From: Pontibacillus yanchengensis
Lineage (GTDB): Bacteria; Bacillota; Bacilli; Bacillales; BH030062
Assembly: GCF_009856295.1 (NCBI RefSeq)
Contig: NZ_WMEU01000001.1
Location: 682,001 to 746,000, forward strand
Direction of reading: 5' to 3'
Length of the DNA stretch: 64,000 bases
The notes below the pieces were generated by a model, which saw only the letters and a program-made list of their open reading frames with translations, was not told the DNA's origin and did no database searches. Shown here piece after piece: positions 36,936 to 45,817 of this stretch (positions are counted from its first letter, which is position 1; each line of letters begins with the position of its first letter). Made by a program: the position numbers and the translations under genes.

Positions 36936-37760
36936 TTATTTTTGAATGAACATTTGCGTCCAATAAATTCCCATATCGCCGCCACGTTCAATTCCAATAC
37001 CAATATGCGTTACATTTTTATTTAAAATATTCTTTCGGTGACCTGCGCTATTCATCCAGCCTTCTACAACTTTTTCAGGTGTTTGCTGACCTGCAGCAAT
37101 GTTTTCGGCAGCAGTTTTGTAATCAATTCCAAAGTTTTGCATCATTTCAAATGGGCTACCATAAGTGGGTGAATTATGAGAGAAATACCCGTTTTTCACC
37201 ATATCTTCTGACTTTTTCTGCGCTACATTTCTTAGCTCAGGATAAGCTTTTAATTTAGATAAACCTTTCTTTTCTCGTTCTTTGTTCGTCAAGTCTACAA
37301 CTTTAGCCTTAAAGTCACTTGATTGTGCTGTATCTTTTTGTTTAGCATTCTCTTCTGTTTGAGGTGCTTGGTCCATACTTTCTTGCTGTTGGTCTTGTTT
37401 TTGTTGTTGCTGCTGTTGTTGCTGATTATCTCTTGGTTTACGTTGAGCGTTATATTCATTGTCAGGAGTTGGTTGACCAAATTCAAATCGTTCTGCGTTA
37501 AAGTTATAGCGACCAGCTTCTCCGTTTTCACCCGGGAGATATTGACGAACATTACCTTCTACATCAAATCGCTTCATTAATCGGGTATTTTCATTTTCCT
37601 CTTGATAAGATTTCCCATTAGGTTCAAACGTTAAAGGCTTATAATTATCTTCTGCTTGTTGATTTATATTACGTGCTTCATCTTGATTACCACAAGCTGT
37701 AAGTATGCTAATGGATAATAAAGCTGTAAACACATATAAGATATATTTATTCAAATGCAT
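36936..37760 (-). CDS. Lipoprotein with CAP/SCP domain (YkwD-like)
   Basis: 274 residues. Lipobox LLSISILTAC (Cys23), an Asn/Glu-rich middle containing a glutamine tract (QQQQQQQQKQDQQQ at about 113-127), and a C-terminal CAP domain (about 150-274): LTNKEREKKGLSKLKAYPEL, DMVKNGYFSHNSPTYGSPFE, TAAENIAAGQQTPEKVVEGW, and SAGHRKNILN with YWTQMF. CAP residues His (in YFSH), Glu (AENI) and His (GHRKN) are present. CAP proteins of Bacillaceae are wall/spore associated and of unproven function. AAGGAGGAT precedes the ATG. Confidence 0.9.
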   Translation of the reverse strand: MHLNKYILYVFTALLSISILTACGNQDEARNINQQAEDNYKPLTFEPNGKSYQEENENTRLMKRFDVEGNVRQYLPGENGEAGRYNFNAERFEFGQPTPDNEYNAQRKPRDNQQQQQQQQKQDQQQESMDQAPQTEENAKQKDTAQSSDFKAKVVDLTNKEREKKGLSKLKAYPELRNVAQKKSEDMVKNGYFSHNSPTYGSPFEMMQNFGIDYKTAAENIAAGQQTPEKVVEGWMNSAGHRKNILNKNVTHIGIGIERGGDMGIYWTQMFIQK

Positions 37761-37965
37761 TATCCTCCTTTTATTTACGGCTTTTTAGCCACTAATAGTA
37801 TTTACGTGAGAGTGAGGATTATGCCAATTCTTCATGTAAACCATTCTGTAAAACATGGTAAATGTGTTTTCATTGACTAACTCTCTAATCACACATAAAA
37901 TATACGTTGTGACTCATTAGTTCTATTTTTGACTTGATGGTTTTAAATAAATAGGAGGGCTAATA

Positions 37966-38844
37966 ATGAATACTCAAAAAGAAAAAATTATCCAAACCTC
38001 CATGCGTCTGTTCTCCGAGAATGGTTATCATGAAACATCCATGCAAGCCATTGCTAAAGCATGTGGTATTTCAAAAGGATCACTATATAATAGCTTTTCT
38101 TCAAAAGAAGACCTTTATATGGACTCAATCGAGTTTTTTCAACATGCTATGTTCCAAAAAGCTCAATCTCTAGACGAAAAACACTTCTCAACAAAAAAAG
38201 AAACATTCATTCAAAAATTGATTATTCAAATCGAGGACTTCCTGGATAAACGTGATTTTATTTTATTGCAATTTCGAGAGCTTCCAATCCGTGATAATCA
38301 AAGACTCCAGACCTTAATGGAAGAAAATAAAAACAGGATGATGCATTGGCATAAAAACCTTTTCACAGCAACATATGGACACACTATTCAACCCTACATT
38401 TGGGATATAGTCATTATGTTTGAGGGAATGATGAAGGAATATTTACAATTGCTTGTTCATAATAAAATTCATTTATCGATAGAAAATTTAGCTCGTTTTT
38501 TGAGCGATCGTATGGATGTAATTATAGACCAAATGAATAGAGATCAGATTGTGTCTATTTTGCCTCTATCTTTTATGGGAGAAGAGAGTACCTACAACAA
38601 AGTGGAACACATCCAAAGAATTATTAGTGATATGAAGGAAGTGATTCATACTTTAACCATTAATAAAAATGAAAAGCAATATTACGTTGACTCCATCAAC
38701 TTACTGGAGCAAGAACTTCAAGATAAGCACCCAAGGTTGTTTCTGCTTCGTGCGTTATTAACTTATGTAAAAGAAATATCTGATCTAAGAAGTTATAGCG
38801 ATCATTTGGAACAGTTGCTTACAGAATACTTTACGCAGAACTAG
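37966..38844 (+). CDS. TetR/AcrR family regulator of the adjacent efflux pump
   Basis: 292 residues, longer than typical TetR (about 200). HTH at residues 5-50: EKIIQTSMRLFSENGYHETS, MQAIAKACGISKGSLYNSFS and SKEDLYMDSIEFF. The large C-terminal ligand-binding region has no clear family. AGGAGG precedes the ATG. It lies 12 nt upstream of the MFS gene in one operon, so it most likely represses both genes and is released by pump substrates, as in many TetR-efflux pairs. Confidence 0.9.
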   Translation: MNTQKEKIIQTSMRLFSENGYHETSMQAIAKACGISKGSLYNSFSSKEDLYMDSIEFFQHAMFQKAQSLDEKHFSTKKETFIQKLIIQIEDFLDKRDFILLQFRELPIRDNQRLQTLMEENKNRMMHWHKNLFTATYGHTIQPYIWDIVIMFEGMMKEYLQLLVHNKIHLSIENLARFLSDRMDVIIDQMNRDQIVSILPLSFMGEESTYNKVEHIQRIISDMKEVIHTLTINKNEKQYYVDSINLLEQELQDKHPRLFLLRALLTYVKEISDLRSYSDHLEQLLTEYFTQN

Positions 38845-38856
38845 GAGGAGTCCATC

Positions 38857-40299
38857 ATGTCTGATAAAGATATTCAACCAGGACAAAGCTTCAATAAAAA
38901 ACCTATTGTTGCTGTCTTAATTATTGGCGCATTTGTTGCCATCTTAAATCAAACCCTACTAGCTACAGCTCTACCTCATATCATGAACGATTTGGACATT
39001 ACAGCTAACACAGCACAATGGCTTACGACAGTATTCATGCTTGTAAACGGGATAATGATACCAATCACTGCTTTTCTCATTGAAACATTTACAACTAGAA
39101 GACTATTCTTAAGTGCTATAGGCCTTTTTACAATTGGAACGATTATTGCTTCTGTAGCACCAGACTTCGCATCACTTATGGTAGGTCGAGTCATTCAAGC
39201 AAGTGGTGCCGGAATTATGATGCCTTTAATGCAGACTGTATTTCTAACTATCTTTCCCGTTGAAAAACGTGGTCAAGTAATGGGATTAGTTGGTTTGGTT
39301 ATTGCTTTTGCGCCAGCTATTGGTCCAACATTATCTGGATGGTTAATTGGTTTTCTCCCATGGAGATCCCTTTTCTTCGTTGTGTTACCCATCGCTATAA
39401 TTGATTTAGTTGTTGCCTATTTTGTATTAAAAAATGTAACCGAACGACGTTATCCAAAGTTAGATATCACATCCATCATTCTTTCATCATTCGGATTTGG
39501 AGGATTATTATATGGCTTTAGCATTGCAGGAACGGATGGGTGGTTAAGTGTTAATGTACTCTTAAGCCTTATTGTTGGTGCAATCTCACTAACGATATTC
39601 ATCCTGCGACAACTAAAGTTAGATCAACCTATTTTGGAGTTCAGGGTTTTCAAATACCCAGTATTTACTTTTACCACCATTGTCGCTATGGTTGTATTCA
39701 TTTCTATGATTAGTGCTGAAACCATCTTACCTATTTACTTGCAGGAAATGTTAGGGTACACAGCACTTGAATCAGGGCTAGTACTTCTTCCTGGAGCTAT
39801 AGCAATGGGAATCATGTCACCTATTACAGGTAGGATTTTTGATAAAGTAGGAGCAAAATGGTTAGCTTTAACTGGCATGTCCATTATTACTGTAACGACC
39901 TTCTTTTTCACAAGTTTAGAGCCAAATACCACGCTGACATACGTAACAGTTGTATATGCGATACGGATGTTCGGAGTATCTATGGTCATGATGCCAGTAA
40001 CGACAGCTGGATTAAACCAACTTAATTTAAAGTTAATTCCACACGGAACAGCAATGGGCAATACGATGCGCCAGGTAGCTGGTTCTATTGGTACAGCGAT
40101 TCTTGTAACGGTCATGACAAATAGCGCGACACCAAATACATCCCCTACCCGGATAGAGGGTATGATTCATGGTGTGAATATTGCTTTCATGGTTGCTACA
40201 GGGTTAGGATTTATTGGTGTAATCCTTGCAATGTTTATTAATAATACCAACCCCAATCGAAAAAAGCAGAATAACACTGCTGAAGCAGTTGAAGCTTAA
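38857..40299 (+). CDS. DHA2 (EmrB/QacA) family MFS drug efflux transporter
   Basis: 480 residues with 14 predicted membrane segments, the DHA2 number. Motifs: LNQTLLATALPHIMNDLDIT (motif D1, about 29-48), QWLTTVFMLVNGIMIPITAF (about 53-72), GRVIQASGAGIMMPLMQTVF (about 109-128), and GLVGLVIAFAPAIGPTLSGW (motif C, about 143-162) typical of proton antiporters. Close to LmrB/Bmr3-type multidrug exporters. Substrates unknown. AGGAGGAG precedes the ATG and a terminator follows. Confidence 0.92.
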   Translation: MSDKDIQPGQSFNKKPIVAVLIIGAFVAILNQTLLATALPHIMNDLDITANTAQWLTTVFMLVNGIMIPITAFLIETFTTRRLFLSAIGLFTIGTIIASVAPDFASLMVGRVIQASGAGIMMPLMQTVFLTIFPVEKRGQVMGLVGLVIAFAPAIGPTLSGWLIGFLPWRSLFFVVLPIAIIDLVVAYFVLKNVTERRYPKLDITSIILSSFGFGGLLYGFSIAGTDGWLSVNVLLSLIVGAISLTIFILRQLKLDQPILEFRVFKYPVFTFTTIVAMVVFISMISAETILPIYLQEMLGYTALESGLVLLPGAIAMGIMSPITGRIFDKVGAKWLALTGMSIITVTTFFFTSLEPNTTLTYVTVVYAIRMFGVSMVMMPVTTAGLNQLNLKLIPHGTAMGNTMRQVAGSIGTAILVTVMTNSATPNTSPTRIEGMIHGVNIAFMVATGLGFIGVILAMFINNTNPNRKKQNNTAEAVEA

Positions 40300-40320
40300 G
40301 CAACTATACTGAAAAGGAAA

Positions 40321-40352
40321 ATCCTAACGCAATATAGCGTTAGGATCTTTTA
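40321..40352 (+). terminator. Terminator of the TetR-MFS operon
   Basis: ATCCTAACGC (40321-40330) / GCGTTAGGAT (40337-40346), then CTTTT. Confidence 0.85.
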
Positions 40353-40446
40353 AATGATTCCCATATATGTGAAATTACAATAAAAAAATTTACTGTTCTG
40401 TATGAATATCATTCGCATGCTATGGGATCGAATTCTTCATGGAATC

Positions 40447-41643
40447 TTAGTCTTTCCGCAACATTCTAGACAAGGGATATATACCTAAACTCTGAATAAC
40501 TAATGATAACACCACAACGGCAAATGAAATCGAAATCAAAAGATCAACTTCTCCATTTGAAGTTACATCTGCTTTCAAGCTTAACAATAAAGCCACTGAC
40601 ATGGTTCCTTTAATTCCTGACCAACTAATGAGTGTTATTTCACGCCAATCGATTTCTTTTCTCCAAGAAGGGAAGAATTGAATGATCCCTGCGATAATTA
40701 CAAAACGAATCAAGAGAGATGATATAAAAAGTAGAAGGACAAGCTTCCAGTTCTCCATGGATAAGTAACTGGTAGCTTCTATTCCAATTAGTAAGAACAC
40801 GAGCGCTAAGATGGTAGGTTCCACCACTCCCCAGAAGCCATCCAACGCTTCTCTATAATGATCTTCCTGATTCGTATGTTCGAATTCCCATGACAACATT
40901 ATACCTGATGCAACTGTCGCCAATACACCAGATACGCCAATATGTTCTGCAATATGAAAAATACCATAAGCTAGAATAATACTTAACATTACCTGGAATT
41001 CTCTATGATGGGTTATATGAACAGCGTGACTAACGGTCCATCCACAAAACAATCCAAGTATTGCACCACCAATAGAAACAAGCAAAAACTCACTTAGAAA
41101 GCTGAAAAAGGAGAAGGATTCATGATTTATAAACATTCCAGCTAAGACGGTGAATAGTACGATACTCGTCCCATCATTAATCATGGATTCTCCTTCTACC
41201 ACATCGGCAACCTTTGGGTTATCTGCAGATTGTTTTAGTATCGATACAACAGATACAGGATCAGTAGGTGTTAAGATTGAAGCAATAACAAGAGATCCTA
41301 TAAGCGAAATTGTGACGAACTCCCCTCCTACCACATATACCATAAATCCAAATAGAATCGCTGTCATGACCAACCCTACTGTACTTAATGCAGCTATGAT
41401 GCCACCATGTTCCCTTAAGGCATTTGGAGAATAACGATAAGCTGATACAAATAAAAGTGCTGGCAAAAAGAAATCATAAATGATGGTCTTGTCAATCTCA
41501 ATGGAATGAAAGAATGGAATGAACGACAAAGAAATTCCAGCCAATAACAACACTACAGGTACCGGAAAATTTTCTTGCTTTTTATCAATCGTAAATAAAA
41601 TATAACCTACCAATAGTAAGAGAATAATTTGTAATGCCGTCAA
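40447..41643 (-). CDS. Na+/H+ antiporter, CPA1 family (NhaK/YvgP-like)
   Basis: 398 residues with about 12 membrane segments. The CPA1 ion-binding region is SILTPTDPVSVVSILKQS (about 121-138, Thr-Asp-Pro) and VEGESMINDGTSIVLFTVL (about 148-166, ND motif). ISWSGIKGTMSVALLLSLK (about 341-359) holds the conserved Arg/Lys equivalent region. B. subtilis NhaK (YvgP) exchanges Na+, K+, Li+ or Rb+ for H+. The start is TTG at 41643 with AAGGTG before it. It has no large C-terminal cytosolic domain. It suits a salt-tolerant organism. Confidence 0.9.
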   Translation of the reverse strand: MTALQIILLLLVGYILFTIDKKQENFPVPVVLLLAGISLSFIPFFHSIEIDKTIIYDFFLPALLFVSAYRYSPNALREHGGIIAALSTVGLVMTAILFGFMVYVVGGEFVTISLIGSLVIASILTPTDPVSVVSILKQSADNPKVADVVEGESMINDGTSIVLFTVLAGMFINHESFSFFSFLSEFLLVSIGGAILGLFCGWTVSHAVHITHHREFQVMLSIILAYGIFHIAEHIGVSGVLATVASGIMLSWEFEHTNQEDHYREALDGFWGVVEPTILALVFLLIGIEATSYLSMENWKLVLLLFISSLLIRFVIIAGIIQFFPSWRKEIDWREITLISWSGIKGTMSVALLLSLKADVTSNGEVDLLISISFAVVVLSLVIQSLGIYPLSRMLRKD

Positions 41644-41721
41644 GTCGTTTCACCTTCCACTATGTAAAGATAATACGAAACCTTTCCCCTCATTTTAACT
41701 TACTAACCTTATTTTACATAC

Positions 41722-41755
41722 AAAAAAGCGCCCCCTTCCAAGGGACGCTTCACCT
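41722..41755 (-). terminator. Terminator of the mtl operon
   Basis: Minus strand AAGCGTCCCTT and AAGGGGGCGCTT form an imperfect stem, followed by TTTTTT (41750-41722). Confidence 0.8.
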
Positions 41756-41756
41756 A

Positions 41757-42899
41757 TTATTTCATTTCATTTAATCTTGTTTCCACTGCCTGTATTAAAC
41801 GGCTGTCATCTTCTAATTCCGCTATGTCTTTTAACGTTTCAAGAGCTCCTTTTTCCTGGACAGATTGGTGAAGTGCTGAAGCTTCTTCATCATTATCGTC
41901 TTGATATAAAAGAGCAGCTGCAATAATTTCAGATAGGTTTTCTGGATCTTTTCCTACCCATTTAATATACTCAAGAGTCGGTCGAATGAGACGATCATTA
42001 GAACCTAACTTACGCTTTGGTGCTCTTCCAACTCTTGTAACTTCATCGGATAGGTCAGGATTTAAGAACCGTTCAATAATTTTTTCAATATATTCATGAT
42101 GCTCGCTTCTTGAAAAGTTATATTTCTCAATCAACACAGCTCCAGATTCATGAAGAGCGGCACGTACTTTTTCCACTATGGACGGGTTATCCATTGCTTG
42201 TTTAATGGTTTGGTGACCGTGGTATCGGCCTAAATAAGCTGCTCCTGCATGTCCAGTGTTTACTGTGAATAGTTTGCGTTCAATGAATGGTGTTAAATCG
42301 GCTACATATTTAATTCCATGTACAGGAGGCTTTTCCCCTTTGATGTCACTAGTTTCCACAATCCACTCATAATAAGGCTCAACTTTAACAGTTAATGAAT
42401 CGTCGTTGTTTTGATCTGGAACGATACGGTCTACTGCTGCGTTAGGAAATCCTACATTCTGTTCAAAAGCTTCTTGCTGATCAGTGATATGGCCTAAAAT
42501 ATAGCCTTTTAGCTTTTCACTGCCACCAATCATATTTTCACATGCAATGATATTAATCGGAGCTTTCCCTTTCTCAAGACGCTTTTGTAAGCCTTGGGCG
42601 ATGACCTTTGAAATAGCAGGTAAAATGTGTGGTCCAACAGCGGTTGTAATAATATCAGCATCTACAATTGCATCAACAACAGCCTCTGTTTGACTCATAC
42701 TATTTAAGCCGCTCACGTTGTTTACATCTATTTTTTCATCGCTTCCAGCTAGTTCAACCGTATAGGATCGACGTTCATTTAATTGATCAATTAATGCTTC
42801 ATTAACATCAACGAAAATGGTCTCGTAATCTGATTCATACAGTAGTTCCCCTATAAAACCTCTTCCAATGTTACCTGCACCAAAATGAACAGCTCTCAT
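41757..42899 (-). CDS. mtlD: Mannitol-1-phosphate 5-dehydrogenase
   Basis: 380 residues; oxidises mannitol 1-phosphate to fructose 6-phosphate with NAD+, feeding glycolysis. N-terminal Rossmann motif MRAVHFGAGNIGRGFIGELL, and the catalytic Lys region KLFTVNTGHAGAAYLGRYHG (about 211-230). The length and gene position, last in mtlA-R-F-D, are standard. Its ATG comes 1 nt after the mtlF stop, with GAGGTG inside the mtlF end, so translation is coupled. Confidence 0.97.
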   Translation of the reverse strand: MRAVHFGAGNIGRGFIGELLYESDYETIFVDVNEALIDQLNERRSYTVELAGSDEKIDVNNVSGLNSMSQTEAVVDAIVDADIITTAVGPHILPAISKVIAQGLQKRLEKGKAPINIIACENMIGGSEKLKGYILGHITDQQEAFEQNVGFPNAAVDRIVPDQNNDDSLTVKVEPYYEWIVETSDIKGEKPPVHGIKYVADLTPFIERKLFTVNTGHAGAAYLGRYHGHQTIKQAMDNPSIVEKVRAALHESGAVLIEKYNFSRSEHHEYIEKIIERFLNPDLSDEVTRVGRAPKRKLGSNDRLIRPTLEYIKWVGKDPENLSEIIAAALLYQDDNDEEASALHQSVQEKGALETLKDIAELEDDSRLIQAVETRLNEMK

Positions 42900-42900
42900 A

Positions 42901-43335
42901 TTAATTCACCTCACTGAAAAGGGCAATCACTTCATCTTTAGATTGAGCGTCTAAGATTTTCTGAATGTTTTCTTCTTCTGAGCATACCAACGCAATTTGG
43001 GAGAGAATTTCTAGGTGCTCATCCCCTTTACCAGCAATGCCAATCAGTAATTTCACGATATTTCCATCACCGAAATCAACACCTTCTGGAACCGTTACGA
43101 CAGAAAGACCTGTTTCTAGCACAGATTTCTTCGCATCCTCAGTTCCATGTGGAATAGCGACGTAATTTCCCATATAAGTAGAAGTCACTTCTTCACGTTG
43201 AATCATAGAGTCGATATAATCTTCACTTACATAACCTTCTTTGTTCAAGATCTCACCTACATAGCGGATGGCTTCTTCCTTGCTAGAAAGTGTTTGGTTT
43301 AATTCAACGTTTTCTGGTTTTAAAATTGTAGACAT
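42901..43335 (-). CDS. mtlF: Mannitol-specific PTS enzyme IIA
   Basis: 144 residues. The phosphoryl-accepting His63 is in YVAIPHGTEDAKKSVL; the domain accepts phosphate from HPr and hands it to the EIIB of MtlA. The sequence from LNQTLSSKEEAIRYVGEILN to the end matches EIIA-Mtl (fructose-mannitol family). AGGAGG precedes the ATG at 43335. It sits 12 nt after mtlR. Confidence 0.96.
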   Translation of the reverse strand: MSTILKPENVELNQTLSSKEEAIRYVGEILNKEGYVSEDYIDSMIQREEVTSTYMGNYVAIPHGTEDAKKSVLETGLSVVTVPEGVDFGDGNIVKLLIGIAGKGDEHLEILSQIALVCSEEENIQKILDAQSKDEVIALFSEVN

Positions 43336-43347
43336 TGTAATTCCTCC

Positions 43348-45450
43348 TTATGACCGTTTGGTTTTAAAGAATTGGTGAAGCTGATTTGATAAGTACCGAA
43401 TCATTTTCTCTTCATCTTTTGATTCAAGTACATTGGTGCTTTCTTCGTCTTCTACTATTAATGAGCTAATAAAACTCAAAACCTCTAATCCCTCTTGATG
43501 CATATTCTTTGGTGCAAGCATCAATAAAACCGTATGGACGCTCATGTCTTCGTTGTCCATCCCTTTTAGCGTCAACGGTTCATCTATTATGTGAATGGAG
43601 AAGGAGGCTTGATCAATGGCATCACTTCTAGCATGAAAGAGAGCAAGATGAGTGTCTGGTATCCCAAGCCCCCCTATTTCCTCCCTATCCATTAGGTGTT
43701 GAACTACTGGCGATTTCTCTTTTATGATCCCTGCCTTTTGCAATTGGTCAGCGGCCTTCTCTATAGTTAGCTCCACATTTGGAGCAGTGATGTTTTGCAC
43801 CATTATCCCATTCAAAAGTTGACTAATCGTATTGGCATAACGTTGAACCGACTCAATGGACATGCGTATAGCTTGTAGTGTTTCGTCTTCTTCCTCTTTT
43901 TCTACTGATTGTGAATTATTTCTCGTTATTTGACCGGTAAGTTGTACCCGTCTTATTGCATGTTCAATTTTGTGAATGTCTTGTTTTGGTAAAATTGGGC
44001 TTACTTGCACATAGTCTTCATACTCAACCAGTCCCACAGTCGATATGATAAGATCATATTCTTTTGTATCAATTTGATTCAAATCAAAAAGGGAATGATG
44101 CTCGACTTCTTCTATTTCTTTAAATTGTTTTGTTAATTTAGCAGCCAAAATCTTAGCTGTTCCGATACCACTCGCACATACAACAAGAACTCTTAGACCT
44201 CTTGTGTTCTCAACATTGAGTAAAGCTGAAGCAAAGTGCATCACGACAAAAGCTGTTTCCTCTTTTGGAAATTGAAATTGTGGGAAAACGTGATGAAGTG
44301 AAGCCTCTATTGTATAAAACAATTCAGGGTAGTCCCTCTCTATTTGTTCCGTTAAGGTATTGTGTATCTCCATTTTTTGTTGAAGGCGATACACACTAGG
44401 CTTTAAATGAACGACAAGGTCATTAAGTAATCGCTCTGATTTATTCAGATTTACACCCATTCGTTTCGATACTGTGGCAATCAATTGCTTTGCTTTAAAA
44501 GCAATGCTCAAACTTGAATGCTCTAATAGCTGGCCTTGATTGTATCTGGCTTTTGCACCCATTAAATGCATGGTAATATATCCTGTCTCGGCTTCTGGAA
44601 TCGAAAGGTCAAACGTATGCGCCAGTTTGTTAATTAGGTGCTCTGCTATGACATATTCTTTTGAAGATTTAAGGGTATTCAAATATTCTTGATTCATCCC
44701 AATCGTTTCGCCTTTTTGAATCCGTTCTAACGCGAGAGCTAAATGTACAACAAGTCCTACATAAGCATTGTCAGCTAAGTGATAAGTTAACCTTTTTCGG
44801 ACCTCATCAACATGTATCTTAATTGCCTTTAGCTTTTCTTTATTTACAAGGCCTAACAACTGCTCGGATACCTTATTTAATGAATCCTCTGTATAGTCCC
44901 CCATATTTTGCTGAAGAAACGTTAAGAAATCAAGTTCATCCATATGCTCCATAATAAGGTAGCTAATGACTTCCCGGATTTTTGCTTCTTCACCTTCTAA
45001 CTGAACTCCGTATCCCCTCTTACGTATAAGTTGGAGCTCTGAGGAAACTAAATCCCCTTCAATCTTATCAAGATCGTTACTGATGGTTGCCACAGTGACA
45101 CCAAGTTCATTGGCTAACACCACCAATTTAACTGGATCTCCCGCTTCAAGCAATCTGGACAATATAATAACCTGTCGTTCTTCAGGTGTATAATCAATAA
45201 TCTTTTGTTGATACACTGTTTGTTTAACTTGTTGTTTCGCTTCCTTTGTACCTTCAATCCTTAATCCTTGCCCTGAAAGCTTTTCGAGTTTTAAATCAAA
45301 TTGTTGAAGCACTTCTTCAACGCCCTTAATGTCTCGATGAACGGTACGCGTACTGACCTCTAACGTATCAGCAATATCCTTAATAGAAAGAACTTCTTCA
45401 TTTTCTAAAAAAAATTCGATTATCTTCCGTTCACGACCTGTCATATACAC
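43348..45450 (-). CDS. mtlR: Mannitol operon transcriptional activator (PRD-containing)
   Basis: 700 residues of the BglG-type activator family. Order: two N-terminal HTH (about 1-140, DIADTLEVSTRTVHRDIKGV and VVLANELGVTVATISNDLDK), PRD1 (about 190-290), PRD2 (about 300-400), EIIB-like domain with LRVLVVCASGIGTAKILAAKL (about 410-430, Cys), and C-terminal EIIA-like domain (about 560-690). Phosphorylation of PRD His by HPr activates it, and of EIIB/EIIA domains inactivates it; this is known for the family. It activates the mtlA promoter. The 360-bp gap upstream of it holds repeat A6 and a terminator, so it probably has its own promoter. Confidence 0.95.
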   Translation of the reverse strand: MYMTGRERKIIEFFLENEEVLSIKDIADTLEVSTRTVHRDIKGVEEVLQQFDLKLEKLSGQGLRIEGTKEAKQQVKQTVYQQKIIDYTPEERQVIILSRLLEAGDPVKLVVLANELGVTVATISNDLDKIEGDLVSSELQLIRKRGYGVQLEGEEAKIREVISYLIMEHMDELDFLTFLQQNMGDYTEDSLNKVSEQLLGLVNKEKLKAIKIHVDEVRKRLTYHLADNAYVGLVVHLALALERIQKGETIGMNQEYLNTLKSSKEYVIAEHLINKLAHTFDLSIPEAETGYITMHLMGAKARYNQGQLLEHSSLSIAFKAKQLIATVSKRMGVNLNKSERLLNDLVVHLKPSVYRLQQKMEIHNTLTEQIERDYPELFYTIEASLHHVFPQFQFPKEETAFVVMHFASALLNVENTRGLRVLVVCASGIGTAKILAAKLTKQFKEIEEVEHHSLFDLNQIDTKEYDLIISTVGLVEYEDYVQVSPILPKQDIHKIEHAIRRVQLTGQITRNNSQSVEKEEEDETLQAIRMSIESVQRYANTISQLLNGIMVQNITAPNVELTIEKAADQLQKAGIIKEKSPVVQHLMDREEIGGLGIPDTHLALFHARSDAIDQASFSIHIIDEPLTLKGMDNEDMSVHTVLLMLAPKNMHQEGLEVLSFISSLIVEDEESTNVLESKDEEKMIRYLSNQLHQFFKTKRS

Positions 45451-45593
45451 ACCTGCTCCACCTCCCTTCCTGAAGCTGCAATATGATTCAGGACTATACT
45501 TTTATCATAAAACGAATACTAATAGAGATACAATGCTAAGAAAAATCAACTTCGTCTTGCTTTATGTGACAAAATTTAATTGTAAGAACAATA

Positions 45594-45750
45594 GCTCAGG
45601 TGACCTCTTAGCAACATATATACTAGGGCCCATACGATATGGGTTGGTTCGATATTGACTTATCGTAAAGAGGAACAGAAAGTTGCTAGTCGCTGGGCGC
45701 TGAAGCTAGTCATGTAAGAGCCAGAACTTACGCTTTCTTTACTTATAAAG
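45594..45750 (+). repeat. Family A dispersed element, copy A6 (internally deleted)
   Basis: Left CTTAGCAACATATATACT, then TGGGTTGGTTCGATATTGAC runs directly into TTATCGTAAAGAGG and TTGCTAGTCGCTGGGCGCTG. The core hairpin and GATAAAGGAAACACGA block between the two GTTCGATGTTG copies are missing, as in A8. Confidence 0.85.
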
Positions 45751-45777
45751 AAAAACTCAGAGCCCCTTGGTCAAAGA

Positions 45778-45810
45778 AAGAGTCTGATTCAGTAAACCAG
45801 ACTCTTCCCC
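45778..45810 (-). terminator. Terminator between mtlA and mtlR
   Basis: AAGAGTCTG (45778-45786) / CAGACTCTT (45798-45806) with a TTTCTTT tract on the minus strand, just after mtlA. Confidence 0.8.
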
Positions 45811-45817
45811 ACTTTAT

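Noticed and set aside
37880..37940. TetR operator between 37860 and 37935
   Set aside because: AACT..ATCAC and GTGAC..AGTT are only partly complementary (about 8 of 14), not enough to claim.
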